A stretch of 64,000 nucleotides of DNA from Rhizobacter sp. (GTDB lineage Bacteria; Pseudomonadota; Gammaproteobacteria; Burkholderiales; Burkholderiaceae_C), in NCBI GenBank assembly GCA_019635355.1, contig JAHBZQ010000001.1, forward strand, positions 4,216,001-4,280,000, given 5' to 3'. Made by a program: the position numbers and the translations under genes. The notes beneath the pieces are model-generated. The model did no database searches. It worked only from the letters and a program-made list of their open reading frames with translations, and was not told where the DNA came from. Positions 25,199-33,390 of the stretch are shown piece by piece (positions within the stretch are counted from its first letter, which is position 1; every line of letters starts with the position of its first letter).

Positions 25199-25240
25199 GA
25201 GTCAACGTCGGGCCGCCCCAAGTTGACTCAACCCCCTCGG
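25199..25240 (-). repeat. Inverted REP-like element, right copy
   Basis: This is the reverse-orientation copy of the element at 19624-19664, identical over about 41 bp except one base. Arms GAGTCAAC (25199-25206) and GTTGACTC (25222-25229) can form a hairpin. A second hairpin-prone GC block (GGCGCGAAGCGCC-like) follows immediately. Confidence 0.8.
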
Positions 25241-25505
25241 GGGGGCGGCGCGAAGCGCCGTCGGGGCCCATTACTCAACGCAACACGACAGACCCATGAC
25301 CCAGTGCCATCTCCCGATGCACTGACCGTTGCGCCAAAGCCTGGCGCGTGACGGTCACCGTGCACTGCACACCGCTGTAGACCGTTCTCGACGCGCCCAG
25401 GACTCTCCAAGTCCATCTGCTCTCGAACACCTGCCCCCTCGGCAGGCGCGAGCCTGCGCGTCGCACATCGCCAGGCTGTTGGATCGACATCGAAGGAGGC
25501 CCGTC
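25241..25505 (+). other. Structured intergenic region upstream of unknown gene
   Basis: No gene longer than a leader peptide is supported. The plus strand can form a long imperfect hairpin: CTGGCGCGT (25341-25349) with ACGCGCC (25391-25397), and ACGGTC (25351-25356) with GACCGT (25380-25385). A perfect hairpin GCAGGC-GCGA-GCCTGC with a GNRA loop sits at 25442-25457. This looks like a structured 5' untranslated RNA for the gene at 25552, but I cannot match it to a known RNA class. Confidence 0.4.
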
Positions 25506-25559
25506 ATGGGCAATCGAAACATCTCGCGCGTGAGCGAACAAGGAGTTCGCCATGCGTGA
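25506..25559 (+). CDS. Possible 17-residue leader peptide
   Basis: An ATG with a strong GAAGGAGG site opens MGNRNISRVSEQGVRHA, then a stop that overlaps the start of the downstream gene (ATGCGTGA). The strong ribosome site and the overlap suggest translational coupling. Expression is not proven. Confidence 0.4.
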   Translation: MGNRNISRVSEQGVRHA

Positions 25560-26316
25560 GGACATGAGCAAGGTGCTGGTGGAGGAGCCCCGCTGGGGGC
25601 GCGCTTTTGCCCGCACCATGAAAGGCAAGCGTCGCCAGAACCGGCAGCGTGTGGATGCCGACGGAGAAGGTGCGCCGGTGCACCTGGGCATGAAGCGTGA
25701 CGGCGGTGGCCAGAAGTGGTTTGGCGAACACCTCGGGCCTTTGCGCCGCTACCTGCGCCAGCAGGTGAACCGGCCGTGGTCCAAGGTGTACGGCGAGCTG
25801 TGCGCTGCGCTCGACAAGCGCAGCGTGGTGCAGGCCCATCTGTTCCAGCACATCCGCGACACCGTGGAGCACGAGACGCTGTGGCAGGGCGGTGAGGTGT
25901 GGTGCCACAACTGGCGGGGGCTCGTGCCCATCGCCGAGAGCCGCGCCGAGCTGTTCGTGCACCCGCTCACCGGCATCGTGCTGGTGAACCGGAAACGGCA
26001 GCAGGCGCGGCGCGAAGCCAAGGCGGCGAAAGCCGCCAAGGCCCAAGCACCGCTGGCCGATCGGCGCGAAGGGCAACCCGGCATCGCACCGGGCTGCCAG
26101 TGGCACCGCGTGGACGGCCAGTGGTACGAGGTACGCCTCGGCACGCTGGACCCGTGCGATCGCAAGGCCAAGGCCTACGACCTGCTGCTGCGCCGCGAGG
26201 TGGGGCACGGTCATCGCCTGGAGCTGAAGGAGCGCTACGGCCGCGGCGATGCGTATGCGATGCACAAGCGCCAGCTCGGCCACCGCGAGCTGCGCCGCCT
26301 GAACCTCGCGGCATGA
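25552..26316 (+). CDS. Unknown protein next to the tRNA-like locus
   Basis: The 254-residue protein has no family I recognise. It is basic and rich in Trp, His and Arg, with notable segments WFGEHLGPLRRYLRQQVNRP, VWCHNWRGLVPIAESRAELF and VHPLTGIVLVNRKRQQARR, an Ala/Lys linker, and CQWHRVDGQWYEVRLGTL. The composition is compatible with RNA binding, which is inference. It is just outside the right inverted element and ends six bases before a hairpin whose loop looks like a Cys anticodon arm. A second ATG at 25564 is possible. Confidence 0.7.
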   Translation: MREDMSKVLVEEPRWGRAFARTMKGKRRQNRQRVDADGEGAPVHLGMKRDGGGQKWFGEHLGPLRRYLRQQVNRPWSKVYGELCAALDKRSVVQAHLFQHIRDTVEHETLWQGGEVWCHNWRGLVPIAESRAELFVHPLTGIVLVNRKRQQARREAKAAKAAKAQAPLADRREGQPGIAPGCQWHRVDGQWYEVRLGTLDPCDRKAKAYDLLLRREVGHGHRLELKERYGRGDAYAMHKRQLGHRELRRLNLAA

Positions 26317-26321
26317 AAGGT

Positions 26322-26359
26322 CGCCCGCCACCCGGTTTGCAAGACCGGCGTGGCGGGCG
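26322..26359 (+). ncRNA. Hairpin resembling a Cys anticodon arm on an extended stem
   Basis: Immediately after the stop of the unknown gene, CGCCCGCCA (26322-26330) pairs perfectly with TGGCGGGCG (26351-26359). Inside is CCGGT-TTGCAAG-ACCGG, a 5-bp stem with a 7-base loop that has T33, GCA at 34-36 and A37 as in a tRNA-Cys anticodon arm. No T-tract follows, so it is a poor intrinsic terminator. D- and T-arms are absent. It may be an anticodon-arm mimic or only a stable 3' end. Confidence 0.45.
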
Positions 26360-26373
26360 CACCATTCAGCGCC

Positions 26374-27147
26374 ATGAGCTGGAACCCCTCCCAATACCTG
26401 AAGTTCGAGCAGCCCCGCCTGCGCCCGGCGCTGGAGCTGCTGGCCCGCGTGTCGCTAGAAGCGCCGCGCACGGTGTATGACCTGGGCTGCGGTGCTGGCC
26501 AGTTGAGCCGGCTGATGGCCGAGCGCTGGCCGAAGGCGCAGGTGACGGGCGTCGACGCGTCGGCCGCGATGCTCCAGCAGGCGGGCGATGCGCTGCCCAA
26601 CCTGCGCTGGCAGCAGCAAGACCTCGCGAGCTGGAAAGCCGAGTCACCCGCCGACCTGATCTATTCGAACGCAGCGCTGCATTGGCTGCACGACCACACC
26701 GCGCTGTTCGAGCACTTGATGAAGCAGCTCGCGCCGGGCGGTGTGCTGGCCGTGCAGATGCCGCGCAACTTCGCCGCACCGTCGCACACCTCGATCGCCG
26801 ATGCCGTGCGCTCGGGCCCGTGGCGCGCGCGGCTCGAGCCCTTGCTGCGCGAGAAGCTGCCGGTCGAAGAGCCGGCCTGGTACTACGACCTGCTGGCCCC
26901 GCTGGCGCAGGACATCGACCTCTGGGAAACCGAGTACCACCAGGTGCTCACCGGCCCCGACCCGGTGAAGGAATGGACCAAGGGCACTTGGCTCGCGACC
27001 TTCCTCCATGCGCTCGCCGACCCGGCCGAGCGTGAGGCTTTCGAGCGCGACTACGCCGCGCGGGTGGCCGTCGCCTATCCGATGCGCGCCGACGGCACCA
27101 CGGTGTTCCCGTTCCGCCGCCTCTTCATCGTGGCGCGCCGGCGCTGA
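26374..27147 (+). CDS. tam: Trans-aconitate 2-methyltransferase
   Basis: The 257-residue SAM-dependent methyltransferase esterifies trans-aconitate, a toxic by-product of the citric acid cycle. It is colinear with E. coli Tam: MSWNPSQYLKFEQPRLRPALELLARV, motif I YDLGCGAGQLSRLM, IYSNAALHWLHDH and PGGVLAVQMPRNF. I chose the ATG at 26374 over an in-frame ATG at 26350 because it matches the family start and the upstream bases belong to the hairpin. It stands alone, convergent with an SDR gene. Confidence 0.92.
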   Translation: MSWNPSQYLKFEQPRLRPALELLARVSLEAPRTVYDLGCGAGQLSRLMAERWPKAQVTGVDASAAMLQQAGDALPNLRWQQQDLASWKAESPADLIYSNAALHWLHDHTALFEHLMKQLAPGGVLAVQMPRNFAAPSHTSIADAVRSGPWRARLEPLLREKLPVEEPAWYYDLLAPLAQDIDLWETEYHQVLTGPDPVKEWTKGTWLATFLHALADPAEREAFERDYAARVAVAYPMRADGTTVFPFRRLFIVARRR

Positions 27148-27996
27148 TCAGGGCGCGGCCGCAGCCTGCTGTTGGGCGGCGCCGCGCTGGGCCCGCTTCT
27201 TGAGCACATTCCAGTAGCGCACCGGCAACAGCCGCGCCAGCCGGTCGAGGAAGCGCGCGTCGGCCCCGATGCGGATGCGCACTTGGCCCTTGTCGAGCCC
27301 GTCGAGGATGCAATCGGCCGCTTCGTCGGCCGTGGTGCGCACGCTTTGCACGAAGCCGTCGGCCATGGCCTTGCGGGCAGCGGCGTCGACGCTCTCGAGG
27401 TGGCGCATGTCGTGCGCGATGTGGGTCTTGATGCCGCCCGGGTGCACCTGCACCACGCGCACGCCGGTGGCTTCGAGTTCGTGGCGCAGCGCTTCGGTGA
27501 AGCCGCGCACCGCGAACTTGCTCGCGCAATAGGCCGACTGCCCCGGAATGCCGACGAAGCCGAACACGCTCGACACGTTGACGAGGTGGGCCGATGGCTC
27601 GCGCAGCAGCAGCGGCAGGAAGGCGCGCGACATGTTCACCACGCCCCAGAAGTTGATGCCGAGCACCCACTCGAAATCGGCCGCCGGCTGCTGGCGGAAG
27701 TCGCCATACGCCGACACGCCGGCGTTGTTGAACACGGCGCTCACGCGGGTGTGCGCAGCTTCCACGGCGGCGGGCAGGGCGGCCACGGCGGCGGCGTCGG
27801 CCACGTCGACGACGTGTTCGCTGACACGGGCACCCAAGGCACGCGCTTCGCGGGCCACCTCGGCCAGCCGGATCGCGTTGATCTCGCACAGTGCGAGGTC
27901 GTGGCTCCGCCGGGCCAGGCGCAGCGCCAGACTGCGGCCGATGCCGCTGCCCGCGCCGGTGATCACCGCCACAGGGCGGAAAGAGGTCGTGTTCAT
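27148..27996 (-). CDS. Short-chain dehydrogenase/reductase
   Basis: The 282-residue classical SDR oxidoreductase has the nucleotide-binding TGAGSGIG, NNAGVSAYG, catalytic Ser in VNVSSVFG and the YCASK active site (Tyr and Lys). The acidic residue after the second strand (CEINAIR) suggests NAD preference, which is tentative. The C-terminal extension is Ala/Gln-rich. It is divergent from a TetR regulator across 85 bases, the usual arrangement for a regulator-target pair. The substrate is unknown. Confidence 0.92.
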   Translation of the reverse strand: MNTTSFRPVAVITGAGSGIGRSLALRLARRSHDLALCEINAIRLAEVAREARALGARVSEHVVDVADAAAVAALPAAVEAAHTRVSAVFNNAGVSAYGDFRQQPAADFEWVLGINFWGVVNMSRAFLPLLLREPSAHLVNVSSVFGFVGIPGQSAYCASKFAVRGFTEALRHELEATGVRVVQVHPGGIKTHIAHDMRHLESVDAAARKAMADGFVQSVRTTADEAADCILDGLDKGQVRIRIGADARFLDRLARLLPVRYWNVLKKRAQRGAAQQQAAAAP

Positions 27997-28081
27997 CGAA
28001 ACACTCTAAGGTGGTTACCTTATGCGTCGCATCCGGGCTTGCCCGGGTGAGCAGTGCGGGTTTGTGGCGACAATTGCGTCC

Positions 28082-28708
28082 ATGAGCAAAGCCCAGCCCA
28101 CGACCCGCGAGCGCGTGCTTGAAACCTGCCGCCGTCTCTTCAACGAAAAGGGGCCGGGCGCGGTCACCACCGCCGAGATCGCGGCCACGGTGGGCATCAA
28201 CGAAGGCAACCTCTACTACTACTTCAAGAAGAAGGATCAGATCGTGCTGGCGCTCTTCGACCAGTTCGAGCTGGCGCTGGGCGAGATGGCGCGCCGGCAG
28301 ATGGAGCACATCGAGCAGGACAAGGCCAACGAAGACAGCATCATGGACTTCTTCAAGTTCGCCTGGGAGTGGCGCTTCTTCTACCGCGACGCCCAGTCGC
28401 TCTACGGCCTGGCGCCTGATCTTCGCGAGCGCAACAAGCTGCTCTCGGAAACCTCGCACGAGGCGGGCCGCCGGCTGCTGCAACACGCCATCCAGCACGG
28501 CCGGCTCAAGGTGCCGGAAGCCGCGGTGGAGCGGCTGGTCGTCAACGCCTGGATCATCTGCACCTTCTGGATCGAATACCTGCAGGTCGCCAAGGGCGTG
28601 ACGCGCATCACCAAGAAGCACCTGGAGATGGGCTACGAGCAGGTGCAGTCGCTCTACTGGCCTTACGCGCCGCGGGGCACCGAGCGGCCCAAGCCCCGCT
28701 GGTCCTGA
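28082..28708 (+). CDS. TetR-family transcriptional regulator
   Basis: The 208-residue regulator has an N-terminal helix-turn-helix (GAVTTAEIAATVGINEGNLYYYFKKKDQI) and an effector domain with many aromatic residues (FFKFAWEWRFFYRDAQSLYGL), suggesting a hydrophobic ligand. I start at the ATG matching the family beginning (MSKAQPTTRERVLETCRRLF). It is divergent from an SDR gene and probably controls it, possibly in lipid or fatty acid metabolism (inference). Confidence 0.92.
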   Translation: MSKAQPTTRERVLETCRRLFNEKGPGAVTTAEIAATVGINEGNLYYYFKKKDQIVLALFDQFELALGEMARRQMEHIEQDKANEDSIMDFFKFAWEWRFFYRDAQSLYGLAPDLRERNKLLSETSHEAGRRLLQHAIQHGRLKVPEAAVERLVVNAWIICTFWIEYLQVAKGVTRITKKHLEMGYEQVQSLYWPYAPRGTERPKPRWS

Positions 28709-28984
28709 GCTCTCAGGCGCGCCTTGCGCGCGCCGCGTGCGGGAAAGCCCGGCCACGGCGTGGCATGTCACTTGCCGAACACGGCGTAAGAAACCCTGCT
28801 CGCAACACGACATGAACCCCGCGGCCCACACTGCGGGGTCAAGTCGCAGGGTGCCGTGTCGGGGATGTGTCGACCACCGGGCTCAGATGCGCTGTCAGGG
28901 CGTGGCAGTGTGCTTGTGCGGGTGCGATGCCTCCGACGAACATGGCCGGCTGGAAGTCCCGCAGGCCGCACACGAGGAGAGAGC
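28709..28984 (+). other. Intergenic region upstream of egtD
   Basis: No gene is evident in about 275 bases. A strong inverted repeat ACCCCGC/GCGGGGT sits at about 28813-28836 without a T-tract. It may end the TetR transcript or lie in the egtD leader. A GAGGAGAGAG ribosome site precedes egtD. Confidence 0.35.
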
Positions 28985-29902
28985 ATGCCCGCCCAACCCG
29001 CGCACGAGATCATCGAAGGCCTGAGCCGGCCCGAGCCCAGCATTTCGCCCAAGTACTTCTACGACGCCAAAGGCTCGCGCCTGTTCGAGCAGATCACCCG
29101 CCTGCCCGAGTACTACCCGACGCGCACCGAGCAGGCCATCGTGGCGCGCAACGCCGCCGAGATCGCCCGCCGCGTGGGCAAGGGCCGCATCGTCATCGAG
29201 CCGGGCGCCGGCAATTGCGAGAAGGCCCGCTTCCTCTGCCGCGCGATCGACGCGGCGCGCTATGCGGCGGTCGACATCTCGGCCGACTTCCTCACCGAAG
29301 CCGCGCAGCGCCTGCGCGACGAGATGCCCCAGCTGCAGGTGCACGCCGTGGGCGGCGACCTCACGCAGGCGATCGTCTTGCCGGAAGACTTGCCGCGTGC
29401 GCACCGGCTCGTGTACTACCCCGGCTCGTCGATCGGTAATTTCGACAGACCGCAGGCGCTCGACATCCTCGCCCGCATGCGCGGCCTGGTCGAGCACGAT
29501 GGCGCGCTGCTGATTGGCGTCGACCTGCGCAAGGAGGTCTCGGTGCTGGAGCCTGCGTATGACGACGCCGCCGGCGTCACCGCCGCCTTCAACCTCAACG
29601 CGCTCGACCATGTGAACCGACTGGTGGGCAGCGACTTCCACCTGCACCAGTGGCGCCACCGCGCCTTCTTCAACCCCGAGGCCTCGCGCATCGAGATGCA
29701 CCTCGAAGCCAAGACCGAGGTCGACGTGCACTGGCCCGGTGGTGGGCGGCATTTCGCGCCGGGCGAGCGCATCCACACCGAGAGCAGCTACAAGTACGAC
29801 ATTGAAGGCTTCGCCCACCTGCTGCACGCGGCCGGCTTCCACCACAGCGTGGCGTGGACGGACGAACGGCGCTGGTTCGCGGTGGTGCTGGCCACGCCAT
29901 GA
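28985..29902 (+). CDS. egtD: L-histidine N-alpha-methyltransferase EgtD
   Basis: The 305-residue enzyme trimethylates histidine to hercynine, the first step of ergothioneine synthesis. The family layout is clear: SPKYFYDAKGSRLFEQITRLPEYYPTRTE at the N-terminus, the SAM-binding IEPGAGNCEKARFL, YYPGSSIGNF and the C-terminal IHTESSYKYDIEGF. I start at the ATG with a GAGGAGAGAG site and this family N-terminus. Its stop overlaps egtB (ATGA), so the two are coupled. Confidence 0.95.
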   Translation: MPAQPAHEIIEGLSRPEPSISPKYFYDAKGSRLFEQITRLPEYYPTRTEQAIVARNAAEIARRVGKGRIVIEPGAGNCEKARFLCRAIDAARYAAVDISADFLTEAAQRLRDEMPQLQVHAVGGDLTQAIVLPEDLPRAHRLVYYPGSSIGNFDRPQALDILARMRGLVEHDGALLIGVDLRKEVSVLEPAYDDAAGVTAAFNLNALDHVNRLVGSDFHLHQWRHRAFFNPEASRIEMHLEAKTEVDVHWPGGGRHFAPGERIHTESSYKYDIEGFAHLLHAAGFHHSVAWTDERRWFAVVLATP

Positions 29903-31077
29903 ACGAGCTCGACGCCCACGCCCTGAACGCCGCCTACCGCGCGGTGCGCGCGCACACCGACGCACTGGCCGCGCCGCTGTCGGCCGAAGACGCCAGCGCG
30001 CAATCGATGCCCGATGCGAGCCCCGCGAAGTGGCACCTCGCGCACACCACTTGGTTCTTCGAGACCTTCGTGCTCGAGCGCTTCGAGCCCGGCTTCGTGC
30101 CGCACGCCGCCGCGTACCGCGTGCTCTTCAACTCGTACTACAACGCGGTGGGCGACAAGCACCCGCGGCCCCAGCGCGGGCTGCTCACGCGGCCCTCGCT
30201 CGACGAGGTACGGGCCTACCGCGCGGCGGTCGACCGCCGGGTGCTCGCGCTGCTGCCGCGCCTGCCGCAGGACGCGCTGCAGCTCGTCGAACTGGGCTTG
30301 CACCACGAGCAGCAGCACCAGGAGCTGCTGCTCACCGACGTGCTGCATCTCTTCTCGTGCCACCCGCTGAAGCCCGCCTACCGTGCCGCCGAGAGCGGGG
30401 CGAGTGCACCGGCGTCGCCATTGCAATGGCACACGTTCGAAGAAGGCGTGGTGCAGATCGGCCACGACGGTGCGGGCTTTGCGTTCGACAACGAGTCGCC
30501 GCGCCACCGCGTCTACCTGCCACGCTACGAGATCGCCTCGCGCCTCGTCACCAACGCCGAGTACGCCGGCTTCATCGAAGCCGGTGGCTACCGCGAGCCC
30601 GGCCTCTGGCTGTCCGAAGGATGGGACTGGGTGAAGGCGCAGGCGCGGGAACACCCGGCGTATTGGCAGCAGGGCGCGAGCGGCTGGCAAGCCTTCGGCC
30701 TCTCGGGCCTGCAAGACGTGCAAGCACACGAACCCGTGCTGCACCTGAGCTACTTCGAAGCCGACGCCTATGCCCGCTGGGCCGGCGCACGCCTGCCGAC
30801 CGAAGCCGAGTGGGAGCACGCGGCCACCACCTGCCCCGAGCTGCGCCAGCTCACCAGCCACGCCTGGCAATGGACCTCGAGCGCCTACTTGCCGTACCCC
30901 GGCTTTCACGCGAGCGCCGGCGCCGTGGGTGAGTACAACGGCAAGTTCATGGTCAACCAGATGGTGCTGCGCGGCGGCTCGCTGGCCACGCCGCCCAGCC
31001 ACGTGCGCACCACCTACCGCAATTTCTTCCCCACCGGCGCCACCTGGCAGTTCACCGGCCTCCGCCTCGCACGCTGA
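29899..31077 (+). CDS. egtB: Ergothioneine sulfoxide synthase EgtB
   Basis: The 392-residue iron enzyme couples hercynine to a thiol (gamma-glutamylcysteine or cysteine) with oxygen. The DinB-type N-terminal domain holds the iron-binding His residues H49 and HHEQQHQE (H136/H140), followed by a formylglycine-generating-enzyme-like (FGE-sulfatase) domain with RLPTEAEWEHAA and VLRGGSLATPPSHVR. Only egtD and egtB are present; egtA, egtC and egtE are not adjacent, as in many proteobacteria. Operon with egtD. Confidence 0.95.
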   Translation: MNELDAHALNAAYRAVRAHTDALAAPLSAEDASAQSMPDASPAKWHLAHTTWFFETFVLERFEPGFVPHAAAYRVLFNSYYNAVGDKHPRPQRGLLTRPSLDEVRAYRAAVDRRVLALLPRLPQDALQLVELGLHHEQQHQELLLTDVLHLFSCHPLKPAYRAAESGASAPASPLQWHTFEEGVVQIGHDGAGFAFDNESPRHRVYLPRYEIASRLVTNAEYAGFIEAGGYREPGLWLSEGWDWVKAQAREHPAYWQQGASGWQAFGLSGLQDVQAHEPVLHLSYFEADAYARWAGARLPTEAEWEHAATTCPELRQLTSHAWQWTSSAYLPYPGFHASAGAVGEYNGKFMVNQMVLRGGSLATPPSHVRTTYRNFFPTGATWQFTGLRLAR

Positions 31078-31229
31078 AGGCGACCGATGCCAGAGCGCTC
31101 GCCCGCGCGGGGCCGGGGTGGCGTGCGCAGCGAAGTAGAGGAGGAGACAAAGACCGCGGGAGCGGCCTTTGTCGGGGGACATGAGCGGAGCACGCCACCC
31201 CGGCTCCGCGCCCGCTCAGACTCCCGCGT

Positions 31230-31250
31230 TGGTAGCGTTGCCATCGCTAC
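31230..31250 (+). promoter_or_regulatory. LacI-type operator before the regulator gene
   Basis: TGGTAGCGTTGCCA (31230-31243) matches 12 of 14 bases of the palindrome TGGTAGCGCTACCA inferred from the downstream target promoter. GTAGCG and CGCTAC (31232-31237, 31245-31250) also form an inverted repeat. It ends about ten bases before the LacI start codon, so the regulator is probably autorepressed. A TACACT at 31248-31253 could be a -10, implying a very short leader. Confidence 0.65.
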
Positions 31251-31259
31251 ACTGACCTC

Positions 31260-32300
31260 ATGAGCGAGCCGACGATTCCGCCCCAGACGCCCAGGCGCCG
31301 CCGCGGTGCCGGCGCCATCACGCTGGGCGACGTGGCGCGACTGGCCGGGGTCTCCCCCATCACCGCCTCACGTGCGATCAACACACCGGAGCAGGTCGCG
31401 AAGGAAACGCTCGAGCGTGTGCGCGACGCTGTCTCCCGGACCGGCTACGTGCCCAACCGAATGGCCGGTGGCCTGGCCTCGTCGCGCAGCCGCCTCGTCG
31501 CGGCCGTGGTGCCGACCATCGCCGGCCCGGTGTTCATGGAGATGGTGCAGTCGCTGACGCACGAGCTCGACGCGGCCGGCTACCAGCTCATGCTCGGCCA
31601 GAGCGGCTACACCGCCTCGCGCGAAGACGCACTGCTCGACGCCATCATCGGCCGCCGCCCCGACGGCATCGTGCTCACCGGCATCATGCATTCGGCCGAA
31701 GGGCGCAAGCGGCTGCTCGCCAGCGGCATCCCCGTCGTCGAGACCTGGGACCTGACGCCCACCCCCATCGACATGCTCGTCGGCTTCTCGCACACCGATG
31801 CTGCTGCCGCCGTGGTGCGCCACCTGCATGCCAAGGGCCGCAAGCACCTCGCGCTCTTGAGCGGCGACGACGAGCGCGCCGAGCGCCGCAACCGCGGCTT
31901 CATCGCCGAGGCCAAGGCGCTGGGGCTCGACGCCGACATCCCCGTGCTGCGCGTGCCCGCGCCCACCACCTTGCGCAGCGGGCGTGAGGGCCTGGCCCGG
32001 CTGCTGGCCCAATCGCCCGAGGTCGACGGCGTCTTCTGCAGCTCCGACCTGCTGGCGCTGGGCGTGCTGACCGAAGCGGCGGCGCGCGGCCTCTCGGTGC
32101 CCGAGCGCCTGTCGGTCGTCGGCTTCGGCGACCTCGCCTTCGCCGGCGACACCCACCCCGCGCTCAGCACCGTGCGCATCGACGGCACCGGCATCGGCCG
32201 CCAGGCCGCGCGTTTCATCGTCGACCGCGCGGCGGGCCGGCCGGTGGGCGACAAGGTGATCGACCTGGGCTTCCAGGTCATCGAGCGCGGCAGCAGCTGA
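31260..32300 (+). CDS. LacI-family transcriptional regulator of aldarate genes
   Basis: The 346-residue regulator has the LacI helix-turn-helix and hinge (ITLGDVARLAGVSPITASRAINTPEQVA, YVPNRMAGGLASSRS) and a periplasmic-binding-protein-like effector domain (MLVGFSHTDAAAAVVRHL, GVFCSSDLLALGVL). It is the GntR-like branch of the LacI family, which often senses sugar acids. Matching palindromes lie before this gene and before the receptor and glucarate dehydratase genes downstream, so it probably represses that operon until an aldarate is present. Confidence 0.93.
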   Translation: MSEPTIPPQTPRRRRGAGAITLGDVARLAGVSPITASRAINTPEQVAKETLERVRDAVSRTGYVPNRMAGGLASSRSRLVAAVVPTIAGPVFMEMVQSLTHELDAAGYQLMLGQSGYTASREDALLDAIIGRRPDGIVLTGIMHSAEGRKRLLASGIPVVETWDLTPTPIDMLVGFSHTDAAAAVVRHLHAKGRKHLALLSGDDERAERRNRGFIAEAKALGLDADIPVLRVPAPTTLRSGREGLARLLAQSPEVDGVFCSSDLLALGVLTEAAARGLSVPERLSVVGFGDLAFAGDTHPALSTVRIDGTGIGRQAARFIVDRAAGRPVGDKVIDLGFQVIERGSS

Positions 32301-32356
32301 CCAGACGACTTAAAACCAAGGGTTAACCCTCGAAATCGGACGTGGATGCGCTCAAC

Positions 32357-32392
32357 CGGTAGCGCTACCATTCAGACATGGAAGCGCTACCA
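32357..32392 (+). promoter_or_regulatory. Tandem LacI-type operators before the receptor-gudD operon
   Basis: Two palindromes, CGGTAGCGCTACCA (32357-32370) and TGGAAGCGCTACCA (32379-32392), have centres 22 bp apart, about two helical turns, and lie 33 bases before the receptor gene. They match the site before the LacI gene. Two same-face sites suggest cooperative binding. Confidence 0.82.
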
Positions 32393-32424
32393 GTGGTCGG
32401 TCGCGCCCACTTGGAGACCCGCCG

Positions 32425-33387
32425 ATGAAGTCCCTGCTCGCTGCCCTGTGCCTGTCACTCACCGCCCTGGCCGCCGCGCCCGCCCATGCCTGGCCCGACA
32501 AGCCCATCACCCTGCTCGTGCCCTTCCCCCCGGGCGGCTCGACCGACTCGCTGGCGCGTGTGCTCGCGCCCAAGCTGCAGGAAAAACTCGGCACCAATGT
32601 CATCGTCGACAACAAGCCCGGCGCCACCGGCACCATCGGCGCCGGGCAGGTGAAACGTTCGCCGGCCGACGGCTACACCGTGCTCGTGTCCTCGCTCGGC
32701 CCCTTCGTGATCGCGCCGCACCTGATCAAGGGCGTGCCGTATGACGCCGGCAAGGACTTCGACCTGCTCACGGTCGCCGTGCAGGCGCCCAACGTGCTGG
32801 TCGTGCCGGCCGCGTCGCCGCTCAAGAGCGTGGCCGACGTGATCGCCGAGTTGAAGAAGAACCCGGGCCAGATGAGCTTCGCGTCATCGGGGAACGGCTC
32901 GTCCGACCACCTCACCGCCGAACTCTTCTGGCTGCAGACGGGCACGAGCGGCTCGCACGTGCCCTACAAGGGCGGCGCGCCTGCCATTCAAGATTTGCTC
33001 GGCGGCCAGGTGCAGACCTCATTCCAGAACGTCAACGCCGTGCTGCAGCACATCCAGAGCGGCAAGCTGCGCGCACTGGCGATCACCGGCGACAAGCGTT
33101 CGGCCGTGTTGCCCCACGTGCCCACGCTCGCCGAGAGCGGCGTGAAGGGCGTCGACGTGTACTCGTGGCAAGGGATCGCCGCGCCGCGGGGCCTGCCGAA
33201 CGACGTGAAGGCCAAGCTCCACGCGGCCCTGGTCGCGTCGCTCAACGACGCCGCGGTCAAGGCCGAGTTCAGCAAGATCGCCATCGAGGTCGTGGCCAAC
33301 ACGCCCGAGCAGTTCGCCGTGTTCCAGACGGGCGAATCCGCGCGCTGGAAGAAGCTGATCGAGACCCGCAAGATCACCGCCGACTGA
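32425..33387 (+). CDS. Tripartite tricarboxylate transporter receptor (Bug protein)
   Basis: The 320-residue periplasmic solute-binding protein has a signal peptide ending AHAWPDKPITLLVPFPPGGSTD. Family signatures include NKPGATGTIGAG, PYKGGAPAIQDLLGGQVQ and SGKLRALAITGDKRS. Bug proteins bind carboxylates such as aldarates and deliver them to TctAB-type permeases; no tctA or tctB is in the window. The gene is followed after three bases by gudD and preceded by LacI operators, so glucarate or galactarate is the likely ligand. Confidence 0.93.
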   Translation: MKSLLAALCLSLTALAAAPAHAWPDKPITLLVPFPPGGSTDSLARVLAPKLQEKLGTNVIVDNKPGATGTIGAGQVKRSPADGYTVLVSSLGPFVIAPHLIKGVPYDAGKDFDLLTVAVQAPNVLVVPAASPLKSVADVIAELKKNPGQMSFASSGNGSSDHLTAELFWLQTGTSGSHVPYKGGAPAIQDLLGGQVQTSFQNVNAVLQHIQSGKLRALAITGDKRSAVLPHVPTLAESGVKGVDVYSWQGIAAPRGLPNDVKAKLHAALVASLNDAAVKAEFSKIAIEVVANTPEQFAVFQTGESARWKKLIETRKITAD

Positions 33388-33390
33388 GCC

